Source of the DNA: Sphingomonas sp. IW22
GTDB lineage: Bacteria > Pseudomonadota > Alphaproteobacteria > Sphingomonadales > Sphingomonadaceae
NCBI RefSeq assembly: GCF_041321155.1
Contig: NZ_JBGGWB010000003.1
Span: 1-64,000, forward strand
Length of the DNA stretch: 64,000 nucleotides
Direction of reading: 5' to 3'
Shown piece by piece: positions 46,470-55,690 of this stretch. Position 1 is the first letter of the stretch, and the number at the start of each line of letters is the position of its first letter. The notes beneath the pieces are model-generated. The model was not told where the DNA came from. It searched no databases and saw nothing but the letters and a program-made list of their open reading frames with translations. A program made the position numbers and the translations under genes.

Positions 46470-46697
46470 TCAGGCGGCTGCGGCGATCGGTTGCTGATCG
46501 GTCCGCCAGTTCCACGGCATGAGCTCATCCCAGCGGGTAGCAGGCCAGTTGCCAGCGATCCTGGCGATGACGTCGGCGATATAGGCCTGTGGTTCGAGGC
46601 CATTGAGTTTGGCGCTCTCGATGACGGAATAGATGGCAGCGGCGCGATCGCCGCCTGCTTTTGAACCTGCGAACAACCAGTTTTTGCGACCCAGGGC
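46470..46697 (-). pseudogene. tnpC: IS66 tnpC, C-terminal piece
   Basis: This piece encodes the IS66 tail ALGRKNWLFAGSKAGGDRAA, YSVIESAKLNGLEPQAYIAD and WDELMPWNW. It continues, after removal of the 2.6 kb insertion, the tnpC frame ending at 49,285. The two halves meet at the shared triplet GGC (plus strand), in frame. Confidence 0.85.
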
Positions 46698-46725
46698 AAC
46701 GACCGGTTCATACTACACCTCCTCT

Positions 46726-48795
46726 TCAAATGTCCGGAAACAGGGACTTTTGGTTTTCCATTTTGATGCGACACGGGCCTCTGTGAAGCGGGAACTGAGT
46801 CACTTCGTCCTTTTCCAGGTCCGTGGCTCGGATTTGGTGCGGCGCATCGGGTACAACTTGCTCGGTAGGGAGCACGCCCTCCTTGATCAGTCGACGGACC
46901 CGATGGGCAGTAACCCCAAGCTTTTTGGCGGCTTCGGTCAGCGTGAGCCACTCTCCATTCTTTTCGGCGGATCGGTAGCCGTGGATTTTGTGGACAGTGC
47001 GCAGCGAGCCGACACGGCGCGCTGTCCAGGTCTTGCCTTGTCCGGTTTGCATTCCCATCCGGTTGAGAGTGGCGGCAATGTCTGCATCGGACCACCGGGT
47101 GGCCATGGAGCGGATGATGGCAAGGGCGGCTTCGGGCGTGCTCTGACCATGTTCGCCTGCTTTGGGTTTGCGAATGCGCAGCTGAGAATGTTGGCCACCT
47201 TTCCAGTGGATCGTCAAAATGACTTCACGTTGCTCTTCATCGACATCAGCGATGATATCGGTCACGAGCGTGCGGAGGAGCTGCTGACGACAACGCATGC
47301 CGACGTTAGGCGAGCGCCAAGCGGTCTCCAGGTCGGTGGCAATGCCAGCAAAATCGGGCGCCGGCGCGGCCAGATCGATTTGTCGGGCTTGGGCCAAACC
47401 CGCTTCACAGGCTTCCACACGCCTGAGCGCTGCTTCCCAGCTATTCTCCAGTTGGGCAGCGATCAGGCGGTTATCAGGGTCGCAGGCAGCATAGCGACGT
47501 TCAGCGAGAGATGCCTCGTATCGGGCTTGCTGCAAGTCCAGCTCCACCATGCGGTGCCGTTCTTCCAGATTATCCCGATGCGCCCGATCAGCTTCCATTG
47601 CGGCCTCGATCGCCATCGGCGTCACGGCTCTCAATATCTCTTTGCCTATGGCAGGGTCGATGCGAGATGCGCCAAAAGTCATGCATCGTGGCTTGGCCAG
47701 CATCTGGTTGATACGTTCGCAGCGGTAATAGGGATGACCCGGAGGCCGGCCCGAATAGACCACGCCCAACCGTCTTCCACATCGCCCGCAGGTGAGCAGG
47801 CCCGCGAGCAACGCGCGGCCACCACGACCCGACTTGATACCGCCCTTCTGTCCGAAGGCGTTGACGGCGATATGGCTCTGGTTCCTCTCAAACTCACTCC
47901 AATCGATATAGCCTTCGTGATGATCCTGGAGCAGCACTTCCCACGTTCCAAAGGGCTTGCTGTGGCCGTAACTTTTGCGTGCCCTGCCATCGACAATCTC
48001 GGTTCGCTTCTCGCTTTTACCATAGACATAGACCCCAGCGTAGAAGGGGTTCTTCAGGATCGAAATAACGCTTCGATAGCGAACCGGCACCCAGTCGAAG
48101 GACACCGTTTTGCGGCCGTCAGAAGGGCGGGGGAAATGGAAATTGTCAGCTGTCAGCGAAATCAGCACCTGGCGGGCGCTGCCAAGCTCGCGGAAACGCG
48201 AAAAGATGAGGCGGATCGCCTCCTGTACCCGGATATCGGGATCCAGCCCCAGGCCGTATTCGCGGTGCCAGATATAGCCGATCGGAACACTGAGGCGCAG
48301 TTCTCCCCGCCTTGCCTTGGCGCGCGCCGCGTCAAGCATGCGTGTTCGCAAAATGCCAAGCTCAAACTCGCTGATGCTGCCCTTCATGCCCAACAACAAT
48401 CGATCGTTTGGTCGACAGGGATCGTATACCCCCTCGAGATCGATCACGCGCGCTTCAACCAGGCCACACAGCTCCAAAAGGTGGTGCCAGTCCCGGCCAT
48501 TACGGGAAAGGCGCGATGCGTGTAAGCAAAGCACCGCGCCAACCTTGCCCGTGCACAGGCCGCTGACCAGTCGTTCGAAACCGGGGCGGTCGACAGTGCC
48601 GCTGGCGGTCCTACCAAGGTCATCGTCGATCACCTCGACATCGTGAAATCCCCAGCGTCGCGCAACATCGACAAGCTCATATTGTCGGCGCTGGCTCTCC
48701 AGGTTGTTCTGGACCTGACCCGGGGTCGACTGTCGGACATACACCACAGCTTTGCGCTTGAGCACCGTGACTGGAAGGAGATCATTGCCCGTCAT
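46726..48795 (-). CDS. Large serine recombinase
   Basis: The 689-residue protein has the resolvase catalytic domain (VVYVRQSTPGQV with Ser23, then LDRPGFERL-like and CLHASRLSRNGRDW), a recombinase domain, a zinc ribbon (LTCGRCGRRLGVVYSGR...YRC), a coiled coil, and an extra C-terminal MerR/excisionase-like helix-turn-helix (WLTLTEAAKKLGVTAHRVRR). It should integrate and excise the element that carries it. Its ATG lies within the stop region of the small upstream gene (14-base overlap). It looks intact. Confidence 0.88.
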   Translation of the reverse strand: MTGNDLLPVTVLKRKAVVYVRQSTPGQVQNNLESQRRQYELVDVARRWGFHDVEVIDDDLGRTASGTVDRPGFERLVSGLCTGKVGAVLCLHASRLSRNGRDWHHLLELCGLVEARVIDLEGVYDPCRPNDRLLLGMKGSISEFELGILRTRMLDAARAKARRGELRLSVPIGYIWHREYGLGLDPDIRVQEAIRLIFSRFRELGSARQVLISLTADNFHFPRPSDGRKTVSFDWVPVRYRSVISILKNPFYAGVYVYGKSEKRTEIVDGRARKSYGHSKPFGTWEVLLQDHHEGYIDWSEFERNQSHIAVNAFGQKGGIKSGRGGRALLAGLLTCGRCGRRLGVVYSGRPPGHPYYRCERINQMLAKPRCMTFGASRIDPAIGKEILRAVTPMAIEAAMEADRAHRDNLEERHRMVELDLQQARYEASLAERRYAACDPDNRLIAAQLENSWEAALRRVEACEAGLAQARQIDLAAPAPDFAGIATDLETAWRSPNVGMRCRQQLLRTLVTDIIADVDEEQREVILTIHWKGGQHSQLRIRKPKAGEHGQSTPEAALAIIRSMATRWSDADIAATLNRMGMQTGQGKTWTARRVGSLRTVHKIHGYRSAEKNGEWLTLTEAAKKLGVTAHRVRRLIKEGVLPTEQVVPDAPHQIRATDLEKDEVTQFPLHRGPCRIKMENQKSLFPDI

Positions 48796-48967
48796 CGCTG
48801 GCCTCCTTCGCCGCGACGCCGGCTGCGGCCATCAAGAGGGTCGCCAGCCTGGCAACAGCGGCGCTTCGCTGCGCCTCGCTCAGGCCTCGCATCTGCGGCG
48901 TATCGAGCGGCATGCTCAGCTGCTGGGTCAGCATCGGTAGCGACGAGGGTCGTGGTAGTGCCTTCAT
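48782..48967 (-). CDS. Small accessory ORF of the serine-recombinase element
   Basis: The 61-residue frame from ATG 48,967 reads MKALPRPSSLPMLTQQLSMP, then LSEAQRSAAVARLATLLMAA. Short proteins of this pattern travel with this recombinase type. It overlaps the recombinase start by 14 bases and the preceding ORF by most of its length. Function unknown; it may assist directionality or coupling. Confidence 0.55.
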   Translation of the reverse strand: MKALPRPSSLPMLTQQLSMPLDTPQMRGLSEAQRSAAVARLATLLMAAAGVAAKEASDDGQ

Positions 48968-49250
48968 GGCGCGCCTCCTGGATGGCCGTGAGTCCATCCG
49001 TCGAAGTCTGCCTGAAACCGCGATCGGTAAGCAGTCCATGAAGCTCTACAAGCCCAATCACCGCAACGCGCGGTTCGCCCATCTCCATGTCGGCGCACAA
49101 CGCCCTGTCCAGCATCCACTCTGCGACCTGGATGATCTCACCCGGCCTGATCTCTACCCGGATGATCGCGCCATTGGCCCGGTCCTCGCGGCCTTCATGC
49201 CGAAAACGACCGCCGTAATATGGATGCCAGCGATAATGAAACTCTACCAT
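48792..49250 (-). CDS. Accessory ORF with WHPYYG motif (serine-recombinase element)
   Basis: The frame begins MVEFHYRWHPYYGGRFRHEG and continues VEIRPGEIIQVAEWMLDRAL and MGEPRVAVIGLVELHGLL. I recall similar small proteins encoded just upstream of large serine recombinases in IS66-type contexts. The last 60 codons overlap the small ORF in another frame and look like shadow sequence, so the native protein may be about 95-100 residues with a frameshift near its end. No function is known to me. Confidence 0.55.
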   Translation of the reverse strand: MVEFHYRWHPYYGGRFRHEGREDRANGAIIRVEIRPGEIIQVAEWMLDRALCADMEMGEPRVAVIGLVELHGLLTDRGFRQTSTDGLTAIQEARHEGTTTTLVATDADPAAEHAARYAADARPERGAAKRRCCQAGDPLDGRSRRRGEGGQR

Positions 49251-49284
49251 CTGCCCGACATGGGCAGAATGACCCTGCGATGGC

Positions 49285-50655
49285 CACGCACCGCATGGCG
49301 CGCTTGGCTATGTTGTTATCGATTTCCAGACGTCCATCATCGAGAAAGCGCGTCAGAGCGACCCAGCGCTTGCGACCATAGGCAATCGCCTTGGCCATCT
49401 CGGATTTGGGCGAAAGGCGGCGCAGGGCATCGTCGAGCGCCTGGCGCAGTTCGTCGATCAGCGGCTTGGTGCGGTCCTGTCGGCTTCGTCGTCGGATATC
49501 GGGCTGGTGGCCGCGAACCTCCGCCTCGATCTCATAGAGTTGGCCGATGCGTTCAAGCAGATCAGTGGTGAGCGGTGTCGGCTTGGTCGCATGAATGTCG
49601 AATATCTTGCGCCGGAAATGCGCCCAGCAGGCGACCTCGGTGACGCGGTTGGTGTCGTAGAGCTTGTCGTATCCGGCATAGCCGTCCGCCTGAAGATAGC
49701 CGGTGAAACTGGCCAGCTGCCGTTGGGGATGTGCGCCTGTCCGGTCGGTGGTGAACTCATACCAGACCAGCGGCGGGGTCATGGCACCGCAGCCCCGATC
49801 GTCGACGGCATAGGCCCAGAGCCTGCCGGTTGCCGTCTTGCCACGTCCCGGATCGAGCATGGGGACCGGTGTATCGTCGGTGTGGATCTTTGAAGCGGTC
49901 AGTCCGACCTCGCGGATGCGGTTGATGATCGGATCGAGCAGGACAGATGCCTGGCCGACCCAGCCTGCCAGCGTCGAGCGGTCGATCTCGATGCCCTGCG
50001 CGGCCATGATCTCGGCCTGGCGGTATAACGGAAGGTGATGGTCGAACTTGGAGACGACGACATGGGCCAGGGTGCCGAAGGTCGCCTTGCCCCGCGCTAT
50101 CGCCTTCACCGGCGCGGGCGCCTGCACGATCTTCTCGCACGCCCGGCAGCTATATTTGGGGCGGATGGTCCGAACGACTCGCCACTGCACCGGCACGGCA
50201 TCGAGCATCTCGTCGCTATCCTGCCCCAGCGGCCGCAGCGCGCCGCCGCAGTCGGGACAGGTGCAGTTACCCTTCTCGGGCTCGATCCGCTGCTCCTCGC
50301 GCGGCAGATGAGCTGGCAGCGTCCGAACCGGTGATGGCCGATCGACGGCTACTGGATCACCTCGACGCGCGGCGGCGACGATGGCCTCGCCTTCGAGTTC
50401 TTCGAGCGCCAGCTCAAGCTGAGCGATCTGGGTATCGAGCTTCTCGGACGACTTGCCGAACTGCATCCGCTTGAGGCGCGCAATCTGCACGCGCAGCGTA
50501 TCGATCAGGATGTCGCGGGCGGAAATATCGGCGTGGGCAGCTGCCAATGCAGCTTCAAGCTCGGCGATCCGAGCGTCTTTATCAGGGGTGGAAAGGCCTG
50601 CGTCCGACACCACGATCATATAGCAGATCGATGGTCGAAACGCTAATAAAGGCAC
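49285..50655 (-). pseudogene. tnpC: IS66 tnpC, N-terminal piece
   Basis: This frame has the coiled-coil leader, zinc motifs (CTCPDCGGAL, YSCRACEKI) and two catalytic Asp residues (HTDDTPVPM, QADGYAGYD), then stops matching IS66 after AMRCVA where the serine element enters. The usual catalytic Glu of NN.AER is Lys here (NNIAKRAMR), so the transposase was probably already inactive before the insertion. Confidence 0.85.
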
Positions 50656-50670
50656 CAGAAAATGGGCGTT

Positions 50671-51009
50671 TTACCCCGCCAATGAAGGAGTGAAAGTGCG
50701 TTCAGGTCGCCGCCAGTCGATGCCTTCCAAGAGCATCGAAAGCTGCGCCGCCGTCATCACCACTGAGCCCGTCTTGGTCGACGGCCACACGAAGCGCCCC
50801 CGGTCCATCCGCTTGGAAAACAGGCACATGCCCTGGCCGTCGTACCAAAGCAGCTTCACCAGATCGCCGCGCTTGCCCCGGAAAGCGAACAGCGCACCGG
50901 AATGGGGGCTCTGCTCCAGAATCTGCTGCGTCATCACCGCCAGGCCGTCGAAACCCTTACGCATGTCGGTCGCACCGCAGGCCAGGAATATCCGCGTCGA
51001 TGGCGGCAT
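50671..51009 (-). CDS. tnpB: IS66 TnpB, possibly lacking the first residues
   Basis: The 112-residue frame has the TnpB signature (FLACGATDMRKGFDGLA, FAFRGKRGDLVKLLWYDGQ, LLEGIDWRRPERTF). Native proteins start a few residues earlier. The ATG at 51,009 sits right at the junction with the TonB receptor gene, so the IS lost its tnpA and the start of tnpB. Confidence 0.8.
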   Translation of the reverse strand: MPPSTRIFLACGATDMRKGFDGLAVMTQQILEQSPHSGALFAFRGKRGDLVKLLWYDGQGMCLFSKRMDRGRFVWPSTKTGSVVMTAAQLSMLLEGIDWRRPERTFTPSLAG

Positions 51010-51340
51010 TCACTTCATCGACGCGGCTGTCGATGCCGGAGGGTTGGGCCTGCACGCCGGCGACATAGGCGAGGGCATCGGATATGCTGTCCACGGCGCG
51101 CACGTCCATCTCCGTGCGGGTGATGACCGAAATGGTCTGCGGCGTTTCGATCAGCGGCGTATCGGTCTTGGTGCTCGACGTCGCGGTGTCGAGGCCGGTC
51201 GCGGTGACGACGATCTCGCAATCCTCCCCGGCTGCGCACCTGTTCACCTGGGCAAGGGCCGGCGCGGATGCCGCGGAAACGGCCAATGCGATCAGCGACG
51301 CCGAAAAATGTCTGTCGAACCTTCCCAATCTTGCCCCCAT
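51008..51340 (-). pseudogene. TonB-dependent siderophore receptor, N-terminal fragment
   Basis: From about 51,340 (MGARLGRFDRHFSAS) the frame encodes a signal peptide ending ASAPALAQ and the start of a plug domain: EIVVTATGLDTATSSTKTDT, LIETPQTISVITRTEMDVR, ALAYVAGVQAQPSGIDSRVD. This is the classic siderophore receptor opening. IS66 sequence follows, so the barrel is lost. An AraC regulator gene lies upstream on the same strand with a Fur-like site. Confidence 0.8.
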
Positions 51341-51396
51341 GCGCACCCGAGCACGATCGTCCGGAGCTTCAGCCCCGAAGCGATCGAGCATATTTA

Positions 51397-51413
51397 TGCG
51401 AGTGATTATCAGT
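51397..51413 (-). promoter_or_regulatory. Fur-box-like site before the siderophore receptor
   Basis: TGCGAGTGATTATCAGT partly matches the 7-1-7 Fur consensus (TGATAATNATTATCA) and lies about 60 bases upstream of the receptor start. The match is imperfect. Confidence 0.3.
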
Positions 51414-51601
51414 AACGATTGGGGACGGTTCGACGCAATGAGACCGGCTTTCGCCCGATGCACAAATGCTTTCGTCAGGAGCAGGCGAGGCGAGATGCTC
51501 GAGTTGATCCGCTCTGTGAAAGAGCGGACGAAGCGGAAGCAGCTGCAAGAGCAGTGAACGCCTTGCCCCTTGCGGCAAGCGGACCACGCCGCGCCGAAGG
51601 T

Positions 51602-52594
51602 TCAGTGCCTGGTGTCGGAAGCGTCCTGCGAAGGCGGATGGCCGAACGCGCGGCGGAAGGCGACCGAGAAGGCGGCCGCGCTTCTGAACCCGACACGATA
51701 GCCGGCTTCAGCTGCCCCCAGGCCATGGTCCCGGATCAGGATGCGCGCCATCCTCAATCGCTGCTCGCGCACATAGCCGAAGATGGTGGTGCCGAACACG
51801 GCCTTGAACCCGGCCTGCAGCGCGTTTCGGTTGAGGCCGACCTGACGGGCGAGCGCCATCGTCCCGGGCGGCGCGTTCAGCGCGGCATCGAGCAGGCTTT
51901 GGGCATGAAGGACGGCGTCATAGTGGCGCTTGCCCAATTGCCGATAGCAGCCTTCATCCGCCCGCAGGAGCCGCAAGGCCTGGAACAGCATCTGCGTGGT
52001 CGTGCTCTCCCGGAACAATGTGCCCAGCGAACCGGTGTAGGGCGTTTCGACCAGCGCTTTCGCCAGATGGATCATGATCTCACAACGACGGAGCGCCCGG
52101 CAATGAACACCGGGCGACATCAACCGGTCGACGAGATCGAGGTCGTTGCCGGCCACGGCGCCGCCATGATGTTCCAGAAAGCTTGGACGAACGATCAGTC
52201 CGGCGCGGACGTAACGGTCACCGGGGAACAATTTGCGCATGCCTTTGCGCGCTTCCCCAAGGCCGACGATCTGGGACTGCTCCAGCGAACTGCTGACAGC
52301 TTCGCCGCCTTCGACGGCCAGTTCACCATTTCTGCCGTGAAGATGCACGCCGATCATCACCGAGCGCTCGATCGGTTGCGCGATGACGGCATCCGAAAGT
52401 GTCACCAGATCGCAGGCCGATCCACTGAGGCCCGGATGGACTTCCTCCATCCACATCCAGCCGCGAAACTGGCCTGACAGGATCTGCTGCCTGTGTTCCG
52501 GCGCGGGCGAGCCGCAAAGGGCGAGCGCCGCGGCTTCCCTGAACAGGTCGTGCGGAGAAAACTCCCCTTCGATCAATCGCGACTGCGCCGGCAT
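51602..52594 (-). CDS. AraC-family regulator (PchR-like)
   Basis: The 330-residue protein has a C-terminal AraC double helix-turn-helix (MALARQVGLNRNALQAGFKA, FGYVREQRLRMARILIRDHG, AEAGYRVGFRSAAAFSVAFR). Its N-terminal domain resembles those of siderophore-responsive PchR-type regulators. It is on the strand of the TonB receptor fragment and upstream of it, so it probably activated that receptor in iron limitation. The target is now broken. Confidence 0.8.
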   Translation of the reverse strand: MPAQSRLIEGEFSPHDLFREAAALALCGSPAPEHRQQILSGQFRGWMWMEEVHPGLSGSACDLVTLSDAVIAQPIERSVMIGVHLHGRNGELAVEGGEAVSSSLEQSQIVGLGEARKGMRKLFPGDRYVRAGLIVRPSFLEHHGGAVAGNDLDLVDRLMSPGVHCRALRRCEIMIHLAKALVETPYTGSLGTLFRESTTTQMLFQALRLLRADEGCYRQLGKRHYDAVLHAQSLLDAALNAPPGTMALARQVGLNRNALQAGFKAVFGTTIFGYVREQRLRMARILIRDHGLGAAEAGYRVGFRSAAAFSVAFRRAFGHPPSQDASDTRH

Positions 52595-52685
52595 CGGTTT
52601 TTCCAGATCAGACGTCGTCCCGCGCGAAAGAATCTATGCCGCGCGCGACAGGATGAAGCATCGCCAAGTTAACGACTTGCATCTA

Positions 52686-52702
52686 TTGAGAGTCAATCTC
52701 AA
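52686..52702. promoter_or_regulatory. Fur-box-like palindrome upstream of araC
   Basis: TTGAGA-GTCAA-TCTCAA is a perfect inverted repeat and matches the TGAGAATNATTCTCA form of Fur boxes at most positions. It lies about 90 bases before the AraC start, where iron control would be expected. Confidence 0.55.
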
Positions 52703-53219
52703 AGATATCGGATGAGCGGACTGTAACAGTCACGCTTTCATTTTCCGAGAATCAGTGAACTGCCGTCCAACTTCTCCGAACCGCGGCCAAGACCACGGAC
52801 TCGGTTCGCTCATTGTTGGCCACGAACGGTAAAAATCGTGGGGCGTGGGCCTATTGCACCAATGCCGCCCATCGCCAACGCGGCACCAAGGCGCGCCAGG
52901 GCCAACATATCCTCGCCGAGCACTCCGGTCACGCTGTCATCCGTAAGGAGCCGCAGCTTGTGGCGGACGAGATCTGCCGGGTGCTGGACTACGCTACCCA
53001 CAAGGAGCCAGTTGCGCCATGATCGAGATGGAACCGGAAACTTACCACGGCGAGAAATCCGGCTTTCGTAGCAGATCAGGAATGTCTACTAGCAGGATGG
53101 CCTCTGACAGTCGTGCAGGACTTCGTTTCCTCGAGCATGGCGGCGAGGCGGAAGAGAGGGTGGCACTTGAGAGTCCAAAGCAGATGGATGGATCGCTAGT
53201 TCCGGAATCCCTCCCGCGA
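52703..53219 (+). pseudogene. Gap with alpha/beta-hydrolase C-terminal remnant
   Basis: The plus strand at about 52,880-53,022 reads HILAEHSGHAVIRKEPQLVA then DEICRVLDYA, the typical last helix and catalytic-His strand of an alpha/beta hydrolase. The upstream part is missing. Nothing else in this stretch looks coding. Confidence 0.4.
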
Positions 53220-53800
53220 TCAGATCATGATCATCAGCGGGGGGATTGCCTGTTTATGCCGGTCGCCATAACCCAGCGCCGCGATCACGCGATCGTGCTC
53301 TGTCGGCAGCCCGACAGTGATCCGGAACCGGTCTGACAGCGGCGGATAGGGCCTCGCAATTTCTATCCCGAAGGCATCGAGATGCCGACGCAGGTTTGCC
53401 GCCTGCGACACGCAGAAGAAAATGAAGCTGGCGCGACTTTCGCAACACTTGAACCCGATCGGAATAGACGAAGGCACCTCCGCCGGGACGCTGCCGGGCG
53501 AGATAGAGGCCGAGCGGTTCGAGTGTCACCTCGATGACGACCTGTTTGGGGTGGACCTGCTCGAGAGTGGCGATCTGTGTGGTCAGGCTCGCGACCTCGT
53601 CCGCGCCGACATGGCGCTCTAGGCCGAGCGCAGGCATCCTGACCGTGTCGATGACTCGCGGCGATCGCGCGAAGGGAATTTCGTTGAGGTTCAGCCGCAC
53701 ACGGTTCGCGGTGGACAGCACCGGTTGGGCAGAGGCCCGGTCGATGCCGTTCGCCCGGACAGCAGCTGCGCCCGTTGCGATCCAGTCGCGCCGCGTGAGA
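53220..53800 (-). pseudogene. HisC-like periplasmic aminotransferase, shortened and frameshifted
   Basis: The minus strand starts with a Tat-like leader (LTRRDWIATGAAAV), then RLNLNEIPFARSPRVIDTV, the opening of histidinol-phosphate-aminotransferase-like proteins. After about 110 residues the frame shifts and the family C-terminus follows: ESRASFIFFCVSQAANLRRH and FRITVGLPTEHDRVIAAL. The PLP-lysine core is missing, so this is an internally deleted pseudogene. Confidence 0.6.
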
Positions 53801-53869
53801 GTAATCCTAATGAAAAATTTGTATCATGCGGCGGTGTGTCTGGTAGGTTAAATTGCGATGCATGAGTCG

Positions 53870-54030
53870 CCTAGGTGCGATCCGAAGTGGCCGAAGAACC
53901 CAAGTCGCAGGCATTCGCGGTCGATGCCACGCATGCTGCGCAAGTCGCGGACCTGTTCACGGCGGTCGAGGCAGAGATCGGCGTGCCCGAAGTTGGTGAT
54001 CTACAATGCCAGCGGCTGGGTTCTCAACGT
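53870..54030 (+). pseudogene. Short-chain dehydrogenase fragment
   Basis: Two frames together read AFAVDATHAAQVADLFTAVE, AEIGVPE and LVIYNASG, the middle of an SDR Rossmann fold (D..D...V..L...V....G..d..vyNA). A frameshift separates them and both ends are absent. The remaining 54,031-54,275 bases show no gene. Confidence 0.45.
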
Positions 54031-54275
54031 CATTTACAGCGGCGAGGCCCGTCATGCTTCCCGGGAAGCGATCGCATCGGACACTTCAGCCTCGCCAAGC
54101 GCAAGCCCCTGAGCGAGCACCTGTACCGTGGCGCGACAATCTTGGTCTTCAAATCGCGACGAGGAGTGTTTGTCGGTTTCGGCCAGTGCCTGTCACCGCA
54201 ACCAACAAACCTTTCGTTTTGTAGGATGTATCTACCTGAAACAGGAGGAGGCAGCCAAAGATCTTTTAGGACCGT

Positions 54276-55517
54276 TCACGCAACAAGTTTTATGTGTTTG
54301 CGTGAAAGTAGCACTCTAACGAAGCTATCCCATTTCTTCATCGCAGCTCGCTTCTCAGGCATGTAGTTCCACCGATCATAACTTTTGGAACTGACATCCT
54401 GCAATGTGTGGTTCTGCAGGCGATCACGAATTTCCTTGGATATGCCAGCTTTGCCTGCAAGCGTCTTCCAGGTTCGGCGCAGGTCACGATTGGTCACGTA
54501 CGGAATAACGCCACGCTCCCGTTGACGCCACATGAAGGCATATAGCGTGCCATGTGCGACAGGCCTGCTCGAATCCATGGCGGACGGGAAAAACCAGCCA
54601 TATTCATTCGGCTTGATGCTTTCGAGTAGCTCGGCAGCCAGAGACGGAAGGGGTATTGCGTGCGGTTTGCTATTCTTGGTCTTCGACCAATCCAGTATGC
54701 GCTCCTTTCTGTCATACTGATCAACGTTCAGTCGAGCAATTTCCTCCACGCGCTGGCCAGTCAGCATAAGGAATTGAACGGCGCGAGTATATGGCGGATG
54801 AATGGGTGTGTCTGGACACTCCAGCCACCTGAATAACCGTACATATTCGTCCTCGCTGAGCCAGCGAGTGCCGGCAACTTTAGGTTCGGTCGGGATGTCG
54901 GCGGCCGGATTGTAGGCGAGGCGGAAACGGCGTGGAGATGTAAGCCGATAGTCATGTTCTGATTTCAGGCCCCAGGAAAAGGCTGAACGGATGTAACTAC
55001 GGACGTGATCAGCCATCGACTTCGCACCGCGATCATAGATCGGTCGAATGACCTCCAGGACGTCTTCAGGGAGGATATCACGCGCTAGCCGGTTGCGACC
55101 CAACGTGTCCGCGATCTTGTCGAGACCTTTCTTGGCTTCCTTCCACGAAGGCTTGTCGGCATCCTTAAGCGCATTAGTGTAAGCCTCGAAAAGATCGGCC
55201 ACCGTACCGGGCCGGGTATCGCCGGCGACCTTAATACTGCTACCCCTCTGGATCGGCCCGGCATAGTCGCGATCGAAGAGCTTACGCGCATTGGCCAACG
55301 ACAAGGAGGGATAGGCGCCGAGCTTAGACTTGATCCGCTTCTTGTCACGCCACTGGACAGCATACCATGTCGCTGTGACGCGTGAGGGCATGGGTTTCAG
55401 AATCAGCGTAAGTCGGCCGGTACCATGGCCCTCGCCATCGGGAAGGGTTCGCTCTTTCCGAGCTGCTTCGACAGCCCTGATCGCTTGTCGGATTTCGCCA
55501 TCTGTCAAAGCCGCCAT
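54276..55517 (-). CDS. P4-type tyrosine integrase
   Basis: The 413-residue protein has the DUF4102 arm-binding domain (YAVQWRDKKRIKSKLGAYPS), a core-binding domain and a catalytic domain with Arg in LTGQRVEEIARL, Arg in NRDLRRTWKTLAG, and nucleophile Tyr in SSKSYDRWNYM. The usual His of HDLRRT is Arg here. AGGA lies nine bases before ATG 55,517. The gene lies next to a chromosomal boundary at about 55,690, as expected for an integrase beside its attachment site. It may drive the island that fills the left of the window. Confidence 0.85.
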   Translation of the reverse strand: MAALTDGEIRQAIRAVEAARKERTLPDGEGHGTGRLTLILKPMPSRVTATWYAVQWRDKKRIKSKLGAYPSLSLANARKLFDRDYAGPIQRGSSIKVAGDTRPGTVADLFEAYTNALKDADKPSWKEAKKGLDKIADTLGRNRLARDILPEDVLEVIRPIYDRGAKSMADHVRSYIRSAFSWGLKSEHDYRLTSPRRFRLAYNPAADIPTEPKVAGTRWLSEDEYVRLFRWLECPDTPIHPPYTRAVQFLMLTGQRVEEIARLNVDQYDRKERILDWSKTKNSKPHAIPLPSLAAELLESIKPNEYGWFFPSAMDSSRPVAHGTLYAFMWRQRERGVIPYVTNRDLRRTWKTLAGKAGISKEIRDRLQNHTLQDVSSKSYDRWNYMPEKRAAMKKWDSFVRVLLSRKHIKLVA

Positions 55518-55690
55518 GCCACAGTTCCTGAACTGGGGACGGTCCACCAAACTGGGGCCGCCAAATGGGGACGGTTTCCCGTCCGATCCCGCTAAATTAG
55601 GTGTCAACCGCCCCTAGTCAAGAGTCTATAAATATTTTAGAAAGCTCGGTAATCTGCGGGAGTCTGAGGGTGTGTAAATCGTCAAGTAGG

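Larger units (their letters stand above)
46695..49284 (-). mobile_element. 2.6 kb serine-recombinase element inserted in IS66 tnpC
   Basis: Reading across the junctions restores an unbroken IS66 tnpC: ..MRCVA then LGRKNW... The triplet GGC is present once at each edge (46,695-46,697 and 49,282-49,284), as expected for strand exchange by a large serine recombinase at a short core. The element holds three minus-strand genes in tandem. Joining its ends gives an imperfect palindrome around GGC, a plausible attP. Confidence 0.75.
46445..51008 (-). mobile_element. IS66-family element, interrupted and 5'-truncated
   Basis: The element starts at 46,445 with GTAAGCGG, a typical IS66 terminal repeat, and carries tnpB and tnpC but no tnpA. 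Its tnpC is split by a serine-recombinase element (46,695-49,284). The far end joins a TonB receptor gene at about 51,008, where tnpA and the left repeat are missing. It is no longer able to move by itself. Confidence 0.75.

Noticed and set aside
46633..48525. 630-codon open frame on the plus strand opposite the serine recombinase
   Set aside because: It lies antisense to a clear recombinase gene in GC-rich DNA and has no domain-like sequence; long antisense frames are common in such DNA.
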